From: Euglena gracilis
Lineage: Eukaryota > Euglenozoa > Euglenophyceae > Euglenales > Euglenaceae
Direction of reading: 5' to 3'
NCBI GenBank assembly: GCA_900893395.1
Contig: CAAHFI011823357.1
Location: 1 to 34,150, forward strand
DNA: 34,150 nt
Shown piece by piece: positions 31,141 through 34,150 of this stretch. The stretch's first letter is position 1, and each line of letters starts with the position of its first letter. The notes beneath the pieces were generated by a model. It saw only the letters and a list, made by a program, of their open reading frames with translations. It had not been told where the DNA came from and ran no database searches. A program made the translations under genes and the position numbers.

Positions 31141-31636
31141 AGAACCGTGCCCCAGAAGCAGAAGCCAAGACCAGCACGACTGGAAGAAAGGGGCACGGAT
31201 CGGGGAAGCAAAGAACCCCGGACCACCCCAAAGAGGGTACCAACAGCCCAACCCAAAAGGGGGGCCCAGCGAGGAGGACAACAAACAGGAAAAGGGCAGA
31301 CACAGCCCAGGAAAGGAGGCAAGGGTGGCAAAGGAAACGTCACCCCACAAGGAAGCCGGCAGGGCCAACCCCAAGGAGAGGGCTGGCAAACAGCACAAAG
31401 CACCGGCCGAAAACGCCTCCAAAAGCGCCTCCAAGGGCTCCAACGAGCGCTGCAAGAAATGCAGCAAGAGCTCGACCAATGGCGGCAGAATCCGCCCCCG
31501 CAGCAGCAGCAGCAACGACCGGACCTAAGGGACGACAACCCCTGGGCCCCCCTGCAGCCACAGCAACAACGCCGGGGGCGGAAGAGATCCATTGGGTTGA
31601 ACCCCCAAGCCGCCATACGAGCGAGCAGCAGCCGCC
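30955..31636 (+). CDS. PLE-C 3' coding region: second RIGEA/PGP motif and coiled coil
   Basis: This region starts with an ATG overlapping the preceding TGA. It holds a second copy of the motif, QHDWKKGARIGEAKNPGPPQ (31171-31227), then a Lys-rich stretch (KEARVAKETSPHKEAGRANP) and the coiled coil LQKRLQGLQRALQEMQQELD (about 31416-31476), followed by QQQQQRPDLRDDNPWAPLQP. These blocks use two frames in C. In fragment D the frame 32766-33410 reads from the ATG through RIGEAKNPGP and the coiled coil to about 33360. This suggests a second ORF or a re-initiated product. Function unknown. Confidence 0.5.
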
Positions 31637-32159
31637 ACCAGAGCAACGAGGAGGACGCGGAGGACGGGGAGGACGAGGCCGAGGACGAGGCGACGGAGCC
31701 CAAGATCGACACGGCCACGGAGATCCCCGAAACCCGCGTGCCGGGCACGGAACCTGCCAGCCGTGCCCGTCATGCGGGTACCAGAACGAGGTGTACCACG
31801 CCGACGGGGCCCTGGGGGGTGGGGGCTCGCCGGCGGTGGCATCCCCGGGCCCCCGGGCCCTGGCGCGGGGTCCGGGGGTGGCGTGAAACGCGTGCGGAGC
31901 CCATGGGGGGAGCGCCGCCCCCCAGCACGCACGCACGCACGGGGACCGCCACACACCCACCAGCAGGCAAGGGAGGGGGGAGGGGGAAGGGGCAGCCCAG
32001 CGCGCCAGACAGACGGGCAGCCACCGGAGGACCGGAGGCCAAGGGAGGGGGGAGGGGAAAGGGAAGGGGCAGCCCAGTGCGCCAGACAGACGGGCAGCCA
32101 CCGGGGACAGGAGGCCAAGGGAGGGGGAGGGGGAAAGGGAAAGGCAAGGGAAACCCACG

Positions 32160-32172
<13 letters not shown>
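31637..32172 (+). repeat. Pseudo-LTR, family 2, 3' copy of element C
   Basis: Near-identical to 25462-25994 and ends at the same AAAAGAGAGAG box. In one frame it continues the upstream protein with an RGG-type run (RGGRGGRGGRGRGRG) and CQPCPSCGYQNEVYHADG, a CxxCxxC zinc-ribbon-like motif, to a stop at 31886. Confidence 0.85.

Positions 32173-32211
<39 letters not shown>
32166..32211. repeat. (GA)n tract before fragment D
   Basis: About 45 bp of GA dinucleotides between the family 2 pseudo-LTR and the 5'-truncated fragment D. Confidence 0.95.
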
Positions 32212-32214
<3 letters not shown>

Positions 32215-33446
32215 GGACGACGCCTCGCAGGCAACCCAGCCAAGCCAGCGCAAGAAGAGGCTGTACACGCGCTTGGCCGAGTGGCCGGCAGAGTGGCGGG
32301 AGCAGTACGAGCGGTTCAAGGCCACGCCCAAAGCAAGCGACCGCCACGAGATGTGGCAGGGGTGGGACCAAAGCCTCCAAGACCAAGTGTGGGCAGCCGT
32401 CGCCGACAAGCGGAGGGACGAGATCCGCCGATGGAAGGCGAGGGAACGAAGGCCACCAACCCAAGCAGAAGGCCAAGCCAGCAGCACGCGAGAGAGAGGC
32501 GGAGGTCCCACACCGGAGCGGAAGACGAAGGTGGAGAACCCACCAGCCACGACTGGCAGGAAGGCCAGCGCATCGGGGAGGCGAAGCAGCCAGGCCCAGA
32601 AGAGGAAGGGTCGGCAGCGGACCCCCCCGAGGGGCAAGCGGGGAGCCCAAAGAATCACCCGCAACCGGCCTGGGGCGGCTCTCCAGGGGTACCTGCCGAT
32701 CACCGGCAGGGCGTGTCCCGGCACGCCGTCAATCGGGACCCCCAAAAACAGAACCCACCACAACCATGACAGCACAAAACAAGGCATGCCAGGCAATGAC
32801 GGCCTGCCCGGCGCAGAGGACCTCTGCCCCGGGTGGCAGGCGGGGCGCCAGCCTAAGAACCCGCACCGACCTGGGGCGGATCTCCAGGGGTACCTGCCAA
32901 TCACTGGCAGGGCGTGGCCCGACACGCCGTCAAGCGGGACGAAGGAGCAGAAGAACCGTGCCCCAGAAGCAGAAGCCAAGACCAGCACGACTGGAAGAAA
33001 GGGCACGGATCGGGGAAGCAAAGAACCCCGGACCACCCCAAAGAGGGTACCAACAGCCCAACCCAAAAGGGGGGGCCCAGCGAGGAGGACAACAAACAGG
33101 AAAAGGACAGACACAGCCCAGAAAGGAGGCAAGGGTGGCAAAGGAAACGTCACCCCACAAGGAAGCCGGCAGGGCCAACCCCAAGGAAGAGGGCTGGCAA
33201 ACAGCACAAAGCACCGGCCGAAAACGCCTCCAAAAGCGCCTCCAAGGGCTCCAACGAGCGCTGCAAGAAATGCAGCAAGAGCTCGACCAATGGCGGCAGA
33301 ATCCGCCCCCGCAGCAGCAGCAGCAACGACCGGACCTAAGGGACGACAACCCCTGGGCCCCCTGCAGCCACAGCAACAACGCCGGGGCGGAAGAGATCCA
33401 TTGGGTTTGAACCCCCAAGCCGCCAATACGAGCAGGCAGCCGCCAC
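32210..33446 (+). mobile_element. PLE family 2, 5'-truncated fragment D
   Basis: It starts at GAAGGGGACGACGCC, which matches 30396 of copy C within the C-terminal extension. It keeps WPAEWREQYERFKA, the DWQEGQRIGEAKQPGP motif, both hairpin repeats, the second RIGEAKNPGP motif and the coiled coil. Length is within a few bases of the same part of C. It has no nuclease or RT, so it depends on other copies. The first bases (GAAG) overlap the GA target, so microhomology may have set the truncation point. Confidence 0.85.

Positions 33447-34150
<704 letters not shown>

Larger units (their letters stand above)
25462..31636 (+). mobile_element. PLE family 2, copy C (N-terminal GIY-YIG Penelope-like element)
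   Basis: It has a 530-bp 5' pseudo-LTR, GIY-YIG nuclease, CxC linker, RT and a ~2.8-kb C-terminal extension, then a 3' pseudo-LTR. Amino-acid motifs match family 1 throughout, but nucleotide similarity is low outside conserved blocks, so this is a separate family. It is the best preserved copy: linker and RT share long open frames. Placement after (GA)n and before (GA)n repeats the target preference of family 1. Confidence 0.85.

Noticed and set aside
31171-31227. Canonical 2A ribosome-skipping peptide
   Set aside because: NPGP is present, but the required D-V/I-E-x before it is replaced by G-E-A-K, and family 1 has HPGP. Kept only as a motif of interest.

Overview
The window is eukaryotic. 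It shows intron-like, T-rich spacers with GT/AG boundaries, a LINE retrotransposon, long (GA)n microsatellites and retroelements with a telomerase-type reverse transcriptase. There is no operon layout, ribosome-binding site, rRNA or tRNA. The host cannot be named from the sequence. A microbial alga or another protist with a repeat-rich genome fits best, because the elements on the right match the permuted Penelope-like (PLE) clade known from green algae, slime moulds, spike mosses and invertebrates.

Layout: 1-3.2 kb is unassigned sequence with a dispersed 9-mer (GCGCAGGTG). A 56-bp tandem array lies at 3.23-3.60 kb. From 3.9 to 9.7 kb, on the minus strand, lies a degenerate LINE carrying an ORF1-like region, AP-type endonuclease, reverse transcriptase (YSDD), RNase H and a C-terminal zinc motif. 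From 9.7 to 13.0 kb, also on the minus strand, short protein-like open stretches alternate with T-rich intron-like sequence; this may be an unrecognised spliced host gene. A very AT-rich block (13.2-13.44 kb) precedes a 125-bp (GA)n tract.

From 13.7 kb to the end, everything except one 290-bp spacer is a same-strand chain of PLEs separated by (GA)n tracts. Family 1 is present as copy A (13.7-19.2 kb) and a nearly identical, 5'-truncated copy B (19.8-25.06 kb). Each is followed by a ~333-bp pseudo-LTR that repeats the element's own 5' end. Family 2 is present as copy C (25.46-31.6 kb) and a 3' fragment D (32.2-33.4 kb), each followed by a 530-590-bp pseudo-LTR. Both families encode, in order, an N-terminal GIY-YIG nuclease, a linker with a CxC motif, and an RT with DFTTMY, PMG and RYIDDI motifs. 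They then carry an unusually long C-terminal half: a proline-rich region, a Val-Pro repeat block, a conserved WPAEW domain, an HDWxxGxRIGEAxxPGP motif and a coiled coil.

The most interesting material is this shared C-terminal half, the duplicated RIGEA/PGP motif, a pair of repeated hairpins with a compensatory base pair in family 2, and pseudo-LTR ends that coincide with internal GAGAGA boxes. Copies A and B differ mainly by one-base indels in homopolymers, so many apparent frame breaks may be sequencing errors rather than decay.
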